Shown here: positions 46,350 through 54,855 of the stretch, piece after piece
Numbering within the stretch: the first letter of the stretch is position 1
How the letters are laid out: each line of letters begins with the position of its first letter
Assembly: GCF_000153805.1 (NCBI RefSeq)
Contig: NZ_DS022298.1
Location: 2,221,035-2,285,034 of the forward strand
DNA: 64,000 nucleotides
DNA from: Synechococcus sp. BL107
Lineage (GTDB): Bacteria > Cyanobacteriota > Cyanobacteriia > PCC-6307 > Cyanobiaceae
Direction: 5' to 3'
Notes under the pieces: model-generated
What the model saw: only the letters and a program-made list of their open reading frames with translations
Told to the model about the DNA's origin: nothing
Database searches by the model: none
Translations under genes and position numbers: made by a program

Positions 46350-48151
46350 CCGAGTTGATCAGCGCGCTTCAGACACCGCACGCTTTGATCACCTTGTCGG
46401 TCCTCGGACTTGCAGTGATTCTGTTCATCACTGGAGCTTTGGCTCCGGAGTTGACCGGATTGCTGAGCCTGGGGCTCTTGCTGGCCTGTGGAGTGCTTAG
46501 TCCCCAAGAAGCCCTGGCTGGCTTTGGGAGTCCGGCCTTAATCACGCTGCTCGGACTCTTCCCCGTCTCAGCTGCACTATTCAAGAGTGGAGCCCTCGAT
46601 CGATTGCGTGGCTTAATTGCTTCAGAGCGGATCCGGTCTCCAAGGCGACTGATCGCGCTGATGGCCTTTGTGATTGCACCCGTCTCCGGGGTGGTCCCCA
46701 ACACACCTGTGGTGGCGTCCTTGCTCCCGGTGGTTGAGAACTGGTGCCATCGCCATGGAATTTCACCCTCAAGGGTGCTGCTTCCCTTGTCGTTTTCCAC
46801 AGTGCTTGGAGGAACGCTCACGCTGTTGGGAAGCTCCGTGAACCTGCTGGTGAGCGACATCAGTCAGCAACTTGGCTATGGGTCTTTCGAGTTGTTCACG
46901 TTCACGCTGATCAGCCTGCCCATTTGGCTTGTTGGTGCGCTCTATTTGGTCTTAGCGCCCCGTGCCTTACTCCCAGACCGCGGTAAGGAGTTGGATGACT
47001 TGAGCCCCCAACGGAGCGGATACTGCACCGAGGTCACCATCCCCTCCGCGTCAGAATTAGTCGGACGATCACTGTTAAACAGTCGACTCCAACGCCGGTT
47101 TGATGTCGATGTCCTTGAAATCCAACGGGGGGGAGAACGCCTCCTTCCTCCCCTAGCCGACCGTCGCTTGGAAGCAGGCGATCACCTGTTGTTGCGAGTC
47201 ACGCGAGACGACCTCTTGCGTCTCCAACAGGACCACACCGTGCAACTGACAACCCAAGGGCAAAACGCTGGCTCAAGCCTGAATACCAGCCAAGCCAGTG
47301 GCCAGAAAACTGTGGAGGTTTTGCTACCAGCGGGCTCTACCCTCGCCGGAGCCAGCCTGCGAGAACTGCGGTTTAGGCAACGGCACAACGCCACGGTTTT
47401 AGCCCTACGCCGCGGCCAAGAAACCGTTCAAGAACGGCTGGGTCAAGTGGTGCTCCGAGAAGGCGATGTGTTGCTTCTACAAGCACCGTTTGATTCGATC
47501 CGAGGCTTGCAAGCGAGCAATGACCTGCTGGTGCTCGACCGGCTCGAAGACGATCTCCCCACGGTGGGTCGCAAACCCGTGGCGGTCAGTATCGCCATTG
47601 CCATGCTGCTGCTGCCCACCATCACTCCCATCCCACTTGTCGCAGCTGTTTTGCTCGCAATGGTGTCGGTGGTGGCAACCGGATGCCTACGTCTTGGAGA
47701 ACTACAACGTTCGATCCGTCTCGATGTGATTTTGCTGCTCGGTTCCCTCACCAGCTTCAGCGTGGCACTGCAAACCACAGGTCTTGCCGATGCTCTGGCC
47801 GCTGGAGTGCAGCAGTGGTTAGACGGCTGGCCCATTTATTTCGCGCTTGTGGCGATCTTCTTTGGCACCACCCTCCTCACCCAAGTCATGAGCAATGCCG
47901 CCTCGGTGGCCCTGTTAGCCCCCGTGGCAGTGCAACTGTCTCCTGCCCTCGGACTCTCCCCTTTGGCCCTCTTGATCACCGTGCTGTTTGGGGCAAGTCA
48001 ATCGTTCCTCACCCCCGTGGGCTATCAAACCAACTTGATGGTGTTCGGCCCAGGCAGGTATCGATTTCTCGATGTCACCCGCTATGGCTTAGGACTGACA
48101 CTGATCATGACCGCATTGATCCCGGCACTGATCCTTTGGCATTACGGCTGA
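46346..48151 (+). CDS. SLC13-type sodium/anion symporter with two TrkA-C (RCK-C) domains
   Basis: A 601-residue membrane carrier. N-terminal and C-terminal TM bundles carry the DASS-family marks PNTPVVASLLPVVENW, GGTLTLLGSSVNLLV and QVMSNAASVALLAPVA with SNA motif, then PVGYQTNLMV. The middle (about residues 215-400) holds two TrkA-C domains (LVGRSLLNSRLQRRFDVDVL and LAGASLRELRFRQRHNATVL). Such proteins carry sulfate, dicarboxylates or other anions with sodium; the neighbouring cysH points weakly to sulfate. It lies 35 bases upstream of ktrB. Confidence 0.92.
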   Translation: MTELISALQTPHALITLSVLGLAVILFITGALAPELTGLLSLGLLLACGVLSPQEALAGFGSPALITLLGLFPVSAALFKSGALDRLRGLIASERIRSPRRLIALMAFVIAPVSGVVPNTPVVASLLPVVENWCHRHGISPSRVLLPLSFSTVLGGTLTLLGSSVNLLVSDISQQLGYGSFELFTFTLISLPIWLVGALYLVLAPRALLPDRGKELDDLSPQRSGYCTEVTIPSASELVGRSLLNSRLQRRFDVDVLEIQRGGERLLPPLADRRLEAGDHLLLRVTRDDLLRLQQDHTVQLTTQGQNAGSSLNTSQASGQKTVEVLLPAGSTLAGASLRELRFRQRHNATVLALRRGQETVQERLGQVVLREGDVLLLQAPFDSIRGLQASNDLLVLDRLEDDLPTVGRKPVAVSIAIAMLLLPTITPIPLVAAVLLAMVSVVATGCLRLGELQRSIRLDVILLLGSLTSFSVALQTTGLADALAAGVQQWLDGWPIYFALVAIFFGTTLLTQVMSNAASVALLAPVAVQLSPALGLSPLALLITVLFGASQSFLTPVGYQTNLMVFGPGRYRFLDVTRYGLGLTLIMTALIPALILWHYG

Positions 48152-48186
48152 TCCTGACTAACACTGGTCGCACTGAGGCTTAGCCC

Positions 48187-49602
48187 TTGCCCATCCGAAA
48201 GGCCATTGAGCGAAGCCAGGGCTGGCGCCTGCGCCTCACCGTGCCGCAGTTCACTGTGGTGACGGGTTTGCTGGTGGTGTTTCTCGGAACATTGCTGCTC
48301 GCCACGCCGCTGTGTTCCAACAGCCGCGTGGGGCTTTGGGAGGCATTATTCACGGCGACATCAGCCATCACCGTCACCGGACTCTCCATCATCGATATCA
48401 GCGTCGACCTCACCGCCTTTGGCCAGGTGGTTTTGGCGCTAATGATCCTGACGGGGGGACTTGGATTGATGGCGATCACCACCTTCCTTCAAGGGTTTGT
48501 GATGCATGGCACTGCCCTACGCCGCCGCTTGGACCGAGGCCAAACCCTGGACGAATTTGGCGTAGGAGGAGTGGGGAGCACCTTTCGCGCCATCATCCTC
48601 ACCGCCCTTGTGGTGATTTTGTTGGGCGCGTTGGTGCTCTACAACTACGGATTCGACGACATTCCCAATCGTGGGGAGAGGTTGTGGGCCGCGGTGTTCC
48701 ACAGCATCTCTGCATACAACAATGCTGGATTTGGACTCTGGTCAGACAGCCTGGAGCGTTACCACGCCAATCCAGTTGTGAATGGCGTGGTCATGGTGCT
48801 CATCATCACGGGAGGACTGGGTTGGAGAGTCACCAGTGACCTCGCCACCCAGGCGTTGCGCCGTGGCCGCGGCCGCCGACGTCTGAGCCTGCATTCCCGA
48901 CTGGTGTTGCGCACCTCCTTTCTTCTCATTGGGTTTGGGGCCTTAGGCCTCGCCATGACCGAGTGGCTGAACAAGGGCGGGGTGTTTATTGAAATGACAT
49001 GGTCGGAACGCTGGTTGACGGCCCTCTTTGAATCCGTCACAGCCCGCACGGCTGGCTTCACCACCATTCCGCTGTCTTTGGAGAACATCACCGAATCCGG
49101 TTTGTTGCTGCTGATGACCTTGATGTTCATTGGCGCCAGTCCTGGCGGCACGGGCGGTGGCATCAAAACCACAACGGTGGCAGCGCTCATGGCCGCCACC
49201 CGCTCCACCCTGCGGGGACGAGACGCTGTGGTGATTCGCAACCGCGAGATCGCAGACAAGGTGGTGCTGCGCGCGGTTGGCATCACCGTTGCGTCGCTGC
49301 TGTTCGTGCTGGGGATGGCACTGCTCATCAGTATCGGCAGCAACCTCAATGGCGAAGACCCCTTCACATTTTTGGAGATGCTGTTCACCTGCATCTCGGC
49401 GTTCGCAACGGTGGGGCTCGATTTAGGGGTTACTGCAGAACTCAGTCGATTTGGCCAAGGCGTGCTCCTAGTCGGCATGTTTGTGGGACGTCTCGGCATC
49501 CTTTTGCTGCTCAGCGCAATCTGGGAAGCCGCAACGCGAGAGCAAATTCACATCCAACGCCAGAATCGGGTTGGATATCCCCGCGAAGACCTGTATGTCT
49601 GA
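48187..49602 (+). CDS. ktrB: KtrB/NtpJ-type potassium (sodium-coupled) transporter
   Basis: A 471-residue channel-like subunit of the Trk/Ktr/HKT superfamily. Four P-loops with the filter glycines are seen: ITVTGLSIID (Gly65), SAYNNAGFGLW, TARTAGFTTIPL and CISAFATVGLDLG, which together form the K+ filter of one protomer. GTSPGGTGGG-like loop is SPGGTGGGIKTTT. TTG at 48187. It is followed directly by ktrA, the expected cytoplasmic gating ring. Confidence 0.95.
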   Translation: MPIRKAIERSQGWRLRLTVPQFTVVTGLLVVFLGTLLLATPLCSNSRVGLWEALFTATSAITVTGLSIIDISVDLTAFGQVVLALMILTGGLGLMAITTFLQGFVMHGTALRRRLDRGQTLDEFGVGGVGSTFRAIILTALVVILLGALVLYNYGFDDIPNRGERLWAAVFHSISAYNNAGFGLWSDSLERYHANPVVNGVVMVLIITGGLGWRVTSDLATQALRRGRGRRRLSLHSRLVLRTSFLLIGFGALGLAMTEWLNKGGVFIEMTWSERWLTALFESVTARTAGFTTIPLSLENITESGLLLLMTLMFIGASPGGTGGGIKTTTVAALMAATRSTLRGRDAVVIRNREIADKVVLRAVGITVASLLFVLGMALLISIGSNLNGEDPFTFLEMLFTCISAFATVGLDLGVTAELSRFGQGVLLVGMFVGRLGILLLLSAIWEAATREQIHIQRQNRVGYPREDLYV

Positions 49603-49632
49603 GTGCAACCCAAGCCCAAGCGGCTCAACGTC

Positions 49633-50337
49633 ATGAAGGAGTGGTGGCAATGGAGCCCGTTACAAGGCAGTGAGCGCCTTGGCTTCGCGATCATTGGTGT
49701 GGGACGGTTTGGCATCGCGGTCTGCCGAGAATTGCTGCAAAACGGTGCGGACGTCCTGGCCGTGGATCGCTCCGCTCGGGCCATTGAGGAACTGCGACAG
49801 GTGGAGCCCAGCGTGGAAGCCCGGGTGGTCGATTGCACCGACGAAGAATCCCTACGGGAAGCCGGAGTGCTGGATATGGGCACCGTTGTCGTGGCCATCA
49901 GCGAACCGATTGAAGCCAGCATCACCGCAACGTTGATCGTCAAAGACAGTGAAGGGAGTCAGGTCAAGCAAGTGATCGCTAGGGCCACCAGTGATCTGCA
50001 CGAAAAAATGTTGAAACGGGTTGGAGCCGATCGGGTGATCTTCCCCTCAAGAATGCAAGGTGAGCGCCTGGGACTCGAGCTTGTCCGCCCCAACCTGATG
50101 GAGCGACTCGCCCTAGACGAGCAACACTGCATCGAAGAAATCAAAGTTCCGGAACTCTTCGTGGGGCGCTCCCTACGGGACCTCAACCTCCGGAAAAACT
50201 TCCGGGTCAACGTTTTGGCCGCTGGTCCCCAGAGCAGCCTGACGGTGAACCCACCGGCATCCCATGTGCTCGAACTCGGGCATTTGCTCGTGGTGATGGG
50301 CCTGATCGACGACCTTCAGCGCCTGCCAAAGATGTAA
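49633..50337 (+). CDS. ktrA: KtrA/TrkA potassium-uptake regulatory subunit
   Basis: A peripheral ring subunit that gates KtrB. RCK-N Rossmann fold IIGVGRFGIAVCREL with the GxGxxG loop and acidic DRSARAIEEL, then a TrkA-C domain (VGRSLRDLNLRKNFRVNVLA). ATG at 49633 gives MKEWWQWSPLQG; a GTG at 49603 next to the ktrB stop would add ten residues and translational coupling, so the start is uncertain. Three bases separate it from anmK. Confidence 0.94.
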   Translation: MKEWWQWSPLQGSERLGFAIIGVGRFGIAVCRELLQNGADVLAVDRSARAIEELRQVEPSVEARVVDCTDEESLREAGVLDMGTVVVAISEPIEASITATLIVKDSEGSQVKQVIARATSDLHEKMLKRVGADRVIFPSRMQGERLGLELVRPNLMERLALDEQHCIEEIKVPELFVGRSLRDLNLRKNFRVNVLAAGPQSSLTVNPPASHVLELGHLLVVMGLIDDLQRLPKM

Positions 50338-50340
50338 GCC

Positions 50341-51483
50341 ATGCGCTGTCTCGGCCTAATGAGCGGCACCAGTGCCGATGGGGTGGATGCCGTTCTGGCC
50401 GACTTTCGAGGGTCGCCAAACCACCCGCAATGGGATCTGATTCGGCATGTGCATCGTCCATACCCCGAGGATCTACGCCGCAGGGTTATCAGCGCTGGGC
50501 AAGGGGAACCGGGCCGTGCGAATCAATGGCTTGATCTAACTGAAGCAATTACAGAGGCCCAAGCCACGGCCGCACGATCCTGCGACCCCCACGGAGAGGC
50601 AGTGGTGGTGGGATGCCATGGCCAAACCGTTTGGCATCGCCCCCCCACATCCCAGCAGCGGGGTGCCAGTTGGCAACTTCTCCAGGCTCCCCTCCTCGCT
50701 CAACTGTTAGATCGTCCTGTGGTGCACGACTTTCGTGCAGCAGATCTCGCCCTCGGCGGTCAAGGCGCACCTCTAGTCCCGAAGGCCGATGCAGCACTCT
50801 TGGGCGGAACAAAGGGCTGGCGCGCCCTACTGAATCTGGGCGGCATTGCCAATCTCACGTTGATCCCCCCCTGCTGTGGCCCCGAACGTGATGCATCCGT
50901 GCAGGGATGGGATTGCGGGCCCGCCAACAGCTTGATCGACCTCGCCGTTCAACAATTCAGCAACGGAACACTGCTTTTCGATCGTGGCGGGGCCATGGCA
51001 CAAGCCGGCTACAGCGATGAAACGAAGATTTGTCGTTGGCTACAAGAGCCGTACTTTCAATCCCCACCACCAAAATCAACGGGTCGCGAGTTATTCGGAC
51101 GCGCCAACCTGCAACAACGTCTCAACGACTTGGGCCGGGATTGTTCCAGCCAAGATGCCGTGGCCACATTGACCAGCTTCAGCGCCGCAGTGGTGGCCCA
51201 AGACCTCGAGCAACTGATGCAGCGTGATTGGATTCGCCCCCTGGAGTTGATCGTGGCTGGAGGGGGCCGCCACAACCCTGTGCTGATGGATCAACTGCAA
51301 CAACGCTGCCGCGGCCTCCAATTGATCAGCAGCCAAGCGTTGGGTTTGCCAGTGGAAGCACGGGAGGCTCTGGTGTTTGCTCTGCTGGCCTGGTGGCATC
51401 AGCGCAAGCATCCCGCCAACGCACCATCCATCACCGGAGCCAGTCGAGAGAGTGTTCTCGGCGTATTGGTGCACCCTGGCTAA
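50341..51483 (+). CDS. anmK: Anhydro-N-acetylmuramic acid kinase
   Basis: Phosphorylates and opens 1,6-anhydroMurNAc from wall turnover to MurNAc-6-phosphate. The 380 residues have the ASKHA start GLMSGTSADGVDAVLADF, GCHGQTVWHRPP, LNLGGIANLT and AGGGRHNPVLM. ATG start. Last gene of the plus-strand run from NDH-2; it converges on the ribbon-helix-helix gene with a four-base overlap. Confidence 0.96.
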   Translation: MRCLGLMSGTSADGVDAVLADFRGSPNHPQWDLIRHVHRPYPEDLRRRVISAGQGEPGRANQWLDLTEAITEAQATAARSCDPHGEAVVVGCHGQTVWHRPPTSQQRGASWQLLQAPLLAQLLDRPVVHDFRAADLALGGQGAPLVPKADAALLGGTKGWRALLNLGGIANLTLIPPCCGPERDASVQGWDCGPANSLIDLAVQQFSNGTLLFDRGGAMAQAGYSDETKICRWLQEPYFQSPPPKSTGRELFGRANLQQRLNDLGRDCSSQDAVATLTSFSAAVVAQDLEQLMQRDWIRPLELIVAGGGRHNPVLMDQLQQRCRGLQLISSQALGLPVEAREALVFALLAWWHQRKHPANAPSITGASRESVLGVLVHPG

Positions 51484-51827
51484 CCAGGCCGGTAGAGCCG
51501 CAATCGACGAGGCGCGCCCCGCAGTCGTCGGGGTTGCTGGAATTCCAGGGCTGAACGGAAGCGTTCCTCACGACTGAGGGGCTTTTCTACAGGGGCCTCA
51601 CCTTGCTCTTGGCGCTGGACCCCCTGCTGGATCAGCACACGCGCCATGTTGCTGACCGTCCGAGACTCCGACTCAGCGAGGGCCGTTAAGCGGGCACACA
51701 AATCCTCCGGAAGGACTACCTGGATCCTGGGGGACTTGGGCTTCCCGCTGGCTGACGTCTGTCGAGTGGGCACAACCGGATCGTCAGAACGACTTTCAGT
51801 TACCCGCAAGTGTACAGAGGTGGTCAA
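51480..51827 (-). CDS. Ribbon-helix-helix (CopG-like) DNA-binding protein
   Basis: A 115-residue protein. The core PRIQVVLPEDLCARLTALAESESRTVSNMARVLIQQGV (split here by description: beta strand, two helices) matches the RHH fold with IQVVLPEDL as DNA-contacting strand. N- and C-terminal tails are polar and Arg-rich. TTG at 51827 is the only clear start. No toxin gene of the usual antitoxin pair is next to it; it is divergent from a basic small protein gene 55 bases away. Confidence 0.72.
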   Translation of the reverse strand: MTTSVHLRVTESRSDDPVVPTRQTSASGKPKSPRIQVVLPEDLCARLTALAESESRTVSNMARVLIQQGVQRQEQGEAPVEKPLSREERFRSALEFQQPRRLRGAPRRLRLYRPG

Positions 51828-51882
51828 GGGTAGTATCCATGATTATGTTGAGGGCACTGGTCCTCCTCGGAGTGCTCCGCGC

Positions 51883-52212
51883 ATGACCCAGTCCAGATCT
51901 CAGTCCACGCCAAAATCCAAGCCCACGCTGCAATCCCGGCGCAGCACCGCCCCGCGACGCAGTAGAACGCGCAGTCCTCGACGCGGCCCTGAAAACAGCG
52001 ATGTGCTCGTGTCGGCTGTGGTAAGCACCTATTTGCTGACTCACCTCCACCACGTTTTGCAGCGAGCGGAGTACACCGCCGTTCAAGAAGGTCGTGGCTC
52101 ACAGGCCGCGAACTATGCCCAGCTAAGAAAAGTTCTTTGCATGGATGCACGGAGCATGGAAGACGCGTCAGCCCTCGGGCAACGCGATGAAGGCTTTGAA
52201 CAAGCTGCCTGA
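51883..52212 (+). CDS. Small basic protein of unknown function, divergent from the RHH gene
   Basis: A 109-residue protein: an N-terminal tail of about 40 residues very rich in Arg, Ser, Pro and Lys (RRSTAPRRSRTRSPRRG) and a helical C-terminal part (VSTYLLTHLHHVLQRAEYTA, LRKVLCMDARSMEDASALG). The tail could bind nucleic acid or acidic partners. The frame extends upstream into the RHH gene; ATG at 51883 is the natural start. No named family is recognised. Confidence 0.72.
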   Translation: MTQSRSQSTPKSKPTLQSRRSTAPRRSRTRSPRRGPENSDVLVSAVVSTYLLTHLHHVLQRAEYTAVQEGRGSQAANYAQLRKVLCMDARSMEDASALGQRDEGFEQAA

Positions 52213-52259
52213 CGAATCCAGCAGATCTGAATAGCGTTACAGCAGTGGTCAGCTCCGCG

Positions 52260-52490
52260 ATGAGTTCAAATGCCGCAGCCCTTTACGCCCAAATCAGCAG
52301 CAATCCAGAACAAACACAAGCCCTGTTCCGCCAGGCTTTGCAAGACCCCAGCGGTGCGATGGAGTCGATCTGCGGATTAGGGGAGCAACTAGGACTACCC
52401 GTAACCCCAGAGGACGTGCGAACACATCTGGCAAGCCTTGACGACGACGACAGCAATCGATGGCTAGTGAAAGCCCGCGGCGGCCTCTAG
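52260..52490 (+). CDS. Nif11-like small protein ending in Gly-Gly-Leu
   Basis: A 76-residue protein. LYAQISSNPEQTQALFRQAL followed by GLGEQLGLPVTPEDVRTHL has the helix pattern of the Nif11 domain (used as leader in cyanobacterial RiPP precursors). After an acidic run (DDDDS) it ends WLVKARGGL, so the Gly-Gly that usually precedes a core peptide lies at the extreme C-terminus with no core. No modification enzyme or C39 exporter is adjacent, so a free-standing Nif11 protein is more likely than a precursor. ATG at 52260. Confidence 0.7.
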   Translation: MSSNAAALYAQISSNPEQTQALFRQALQDPSGAMESICGLGEQLGLPVTPEDVRTHLASLDDDDSNRWLVKARGGL

Positions 52491-52541
52491 AGGTGAAGCC
52501 TCTGAGTGGAGAGTGAAGGGCTCTTGCCACACGGAAGAGCA

Positions 52542-52718
52542 TCAAGACTTTCGTGCTGAAGCTAATTCTGAGAACGATTCCAACCGCGACAGCTCATCGC
52601 GTCTGGGTTGGCGCGGCTCATAGCCACCGCCGCCAGCCCAACTGAAGAACAGCATGTAACTGACGATGGCAAGACCCGCTGCCACGACCAGAGCCACAAA
52701 CTGCTCGAGTTTCAGCAC
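52542..52718 (-). CDS. Small single-helix membrane protein
   Basis: About 58 residues with one helix (FVALVVAAGLAIVSYMLFFSW) followed by GGGGYEPRQPRRDELSRLESF. GTG at 52718 gives MLKLEQFVAL; an ATG at 52775 is possible but would overlap the start of the ABC-F gene. No family is recognised. It is divergent from the ABC-F gene. Confidence 0.6.
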   Translation of the reverse strand: MLKLEQFVALVVAAGLAIVSYMLFFSWAGGGGYEPRQPRRDELSRLESFSELASARKS

Positions 52719-52759
52719 GTTGTCGACGCCATGGAAACGTTTCCAGTTTGCCGACAGGG

Positions 52760-54511
52760 ATGATGGATGCATCACGCTCCGGACCGTTGCTGAGACTCGA
52801 GCAAGTCAGCAAGATTTATCCCACCGGCGAAGTGCTGCGCAATGTGACCTGGGAGGTCAAGCCTGGCGATCGCATCGGCCTTGTTGGTGTGAACGGAGCC
52901 GGCAAATCAACGCAAATGCGGCTCATCGCTGGCTTTGAAGAACCCAGCAGCGGACAAGTGGTTCGCCAAGGCTCGCCACGCATCGCCTATCTCCAACAGG
53001 AATTTGATGTCGACTTAGAGAGAAGCGTCCGCGAAGAGCTATTTCAAGCCTTTGGGGAAGCGGCCACGGTTCTCAACCGCCAGCGGGAAGTGGAAGAGGA
53101 GATGGGGTCTGAGAAAGCGGCCGAGGATCCAGATCATCTCAATGAGCTCATTCATGAGCTTGGCCGGCTCCAAAGTCGATTTGAGGGCCTACACGGCTAC
53201 GAACTTGATGCCCGCATCGACAAATTGCTCCCGACCATTGGCTTCAGCGCCGCTGGTGCCGAGCGGCCGGTGAAGGATTACTCGGGCGGGTGGCAGATGC
53301 GCATTGCCCTTGGAAAAATTCTCTTGCAAGACCCTGACTTACTGCTCCTTGATGAACCCACCAACCATCTGGATGTGGAGACCATCCAATGGCTCGAGGG
53401 ATATCTGTTGGAGCAGAGCGCTGCCCTTGTCGTGATCAGCCATGACAGGACTTTTTTAGATCGGGTCTGCAACCAAATCGTGTCAACGGAGCGCGGCATC
53501 TCCCGCTCTTATCTCGGCAACTACACCTCCCACCTCGAGCTCAAACAACTGGAGCAGCAGTCGACCCAAGCGGCCTTTGAACGCCAGCAAAAGGAAATCG
53601 CCACCCAACAGGCCTACATCGATCGCTTCCGAGCTAGTGCCACCCGGAGCACCCAGGCCAAAAGCCGTGAGAAACAACTCGACAAAGTTGAGCTGGTTGA
53701 GGCCCCTGTAGAAAGCGTTTCAGGGCCCAGCTTTCGCTTTCCCGCTGCTCCGCGATCTGGGGCACAAGTTGCCCTGTTCGAGAATCTCACCCACAGCTAC
53801 GGCGACAAAATTCTGTTCCTTGGAGCGGACTTAGAAGTCGAACGAGGCGACCGAATTGCATTCGTTGGCCCGAATGGTGCGGGGAAGTCGACCCTGCTGC
53901 GCCTCGTGATGGGAGCAGAAATCCCCGATGAAGGGATCGCACAACTTGGTGAACACAACGTGGTGGCGGGCTATTTCGAACAAAACCAGGCGGAAGCCCT
54001 CGACCTCAACAAAACCGTGATCGACACGATGTACGAGGCCGTTCCCGACTGGACGCAAACCCAGGTGCGCTCCTTGCTCGGCAATTTCTGCTTCAGCAAC
54101 GACAGCGTTTTCAAGGATGTCGGCCAACTCAGCGGTGGAGAAAAAGCACGTTTGGCATTGGCATTAATGCTGCTGAGCCCATGCAATCTTTTGGTGCTGG
54201 ATGAACCAACCAATCACCTCGACATCCCAGCTAAACAAATGCTGGAAGATGCCTTAATGGCCTACGAAGGCGCTGCACTTCTGGTCTCCCACGACCGCTA
54301 TTTCATCTCCCGAGTCGCCAACAGAATCGTTGAACTACGTGATGGTGAGCTCGTTCTGTATCGAGGTGATTACAGCTACTACCTCGAGAAAAAAGAAGAG
54401 GAAAGAGCTGAAGCCCGGGAAAAAGAATTGGCTGCTCAACGTGATGCCAAGAAAAAGGCCAATAAAGACAAACAAAAGGCACGTACCGCCCGAAAGAAAA
54501 AGTCGGTCTGA
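52760..54511 (+). CDS. ABC-F family ATPase (Uup/EttA-like)
   Basis: A soluble protein with two ABC domains and no membrane part: Walker A GVNGAGKSTQMR, signature YSGGWQMRIALGK, Walker B LLLLDEPTNHLDV; then a charged linker; second Walker A GPNGAGKSTLL, signature LSGGEKARLALAL and Walker B LLVLDEPTNHLDI. ABC-F proteins act on the ribosome E site or in DNA processes (Uup). The C-terminal 35 residues are very basic (KKKANKDKQKARTARKKK). Start ATG at 52760 or 52763 (AGGG just upstream); TTG at 52748 is less likely. Which ABC-F subgroup cannot be decided here. Confidence 0.94.
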   Translation: MMDASRSGPLLRLEQVSKIYPTGEVLRNVTWEVKPGDRIGLVGVNGAGKSTQMRLIAGFEEPSSGQVVRQGSPRIAYLQQEFDVDLERSVREELFQAFGEAATVLNRQREVEEEMGSEKAAEDPDHLNELIHELGRLQSRFEGLHGYELDARIDKLLPTIGFSAAGAERPVKDYSGGWQMRIALGKILLQDPDLLLLDEPTNHLDVETIQWLEGYLLEQSAALVVISHDRTFLDRVCNQIVSTERGISRSYLGNYTSHLELKQLEQQSTQAAFERQQKEIATQQAYIDRFRASATRSTQAKSREKQLDKVELVEAPVESVSGPSFRFPAAPRSGAQVALFENLTHSYGDKILFLGADLEVERGDRIAFVGPNGAGKSTLLRLVMGAEIPDEGIAQLGEHNVVAGYFEQNQAEALDLNKTVIDTMYEAVPDWTQTQVRSLLGNFCFSNDSVFKDVGQLSGGEKARLALALMLLSPCNLLVLDEPTNHLDIPAKQMLEDALMAYEGAALLVSHDRYFISRVANRIVELRDGELVLYRGDYSYYLEKKEEERAEAREKELAAQRDAKKKANKDKQKARTARKKKSV

Positions 54512-54677
54512 ACTGGACTTTCATCCGCCTGGGGGAAAAGTACACAGACTTTTAGGCAGGAAGACTTATTTGTGTTTACCGAATCAAATGATGTGCATAA
54601 GCTGACAAAACTCAACCGTAGACGCGATGGCAATGGCTCTAGGTCCTGGCTCCTCCACTCCCGGCATTGCTTTATCG

Positions 54678-54815
54678 ATGACAGCCTCGGAGCCCCACGA
54701 GCAGACCTGGGACGCTGTTGAAACCTATTTCGAGTGCATCACAACCTGCTCTTTAGACGACGGCGAGTGCATCACGCGCTGCGTCGACCAGCTACGCGAT
54801 TCCGACGACGAGTGA
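54678..54815 (+). CDS. Twin CX3C acidic microprotein
   Basis: A 45-residue protein starting MTASEPHEQTWDAVETYF, with Cys20, Cys24, Cys31 and Cys35 as CX3C-X6-CX3C and an acidic C-terminus. The twin CX3C pattern suits two disulfides in a helical hairpin or a metal site. The ATG at 54678 follows GC-rich non-coding sequence; a longer frame from 54627 is less plausible. It is convergent with the HtrA protease gene. No named family is recognised. Confidence 0.68.
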   Translation: MTASEPHEQTWDAVETYFECITTCSLDDGECITRCVDQLRDSDDE

Positions 54816-54855
54816 TCACGCTCGCTTTCGTTGGCCGCTTCAAGATTTTTCCCGA

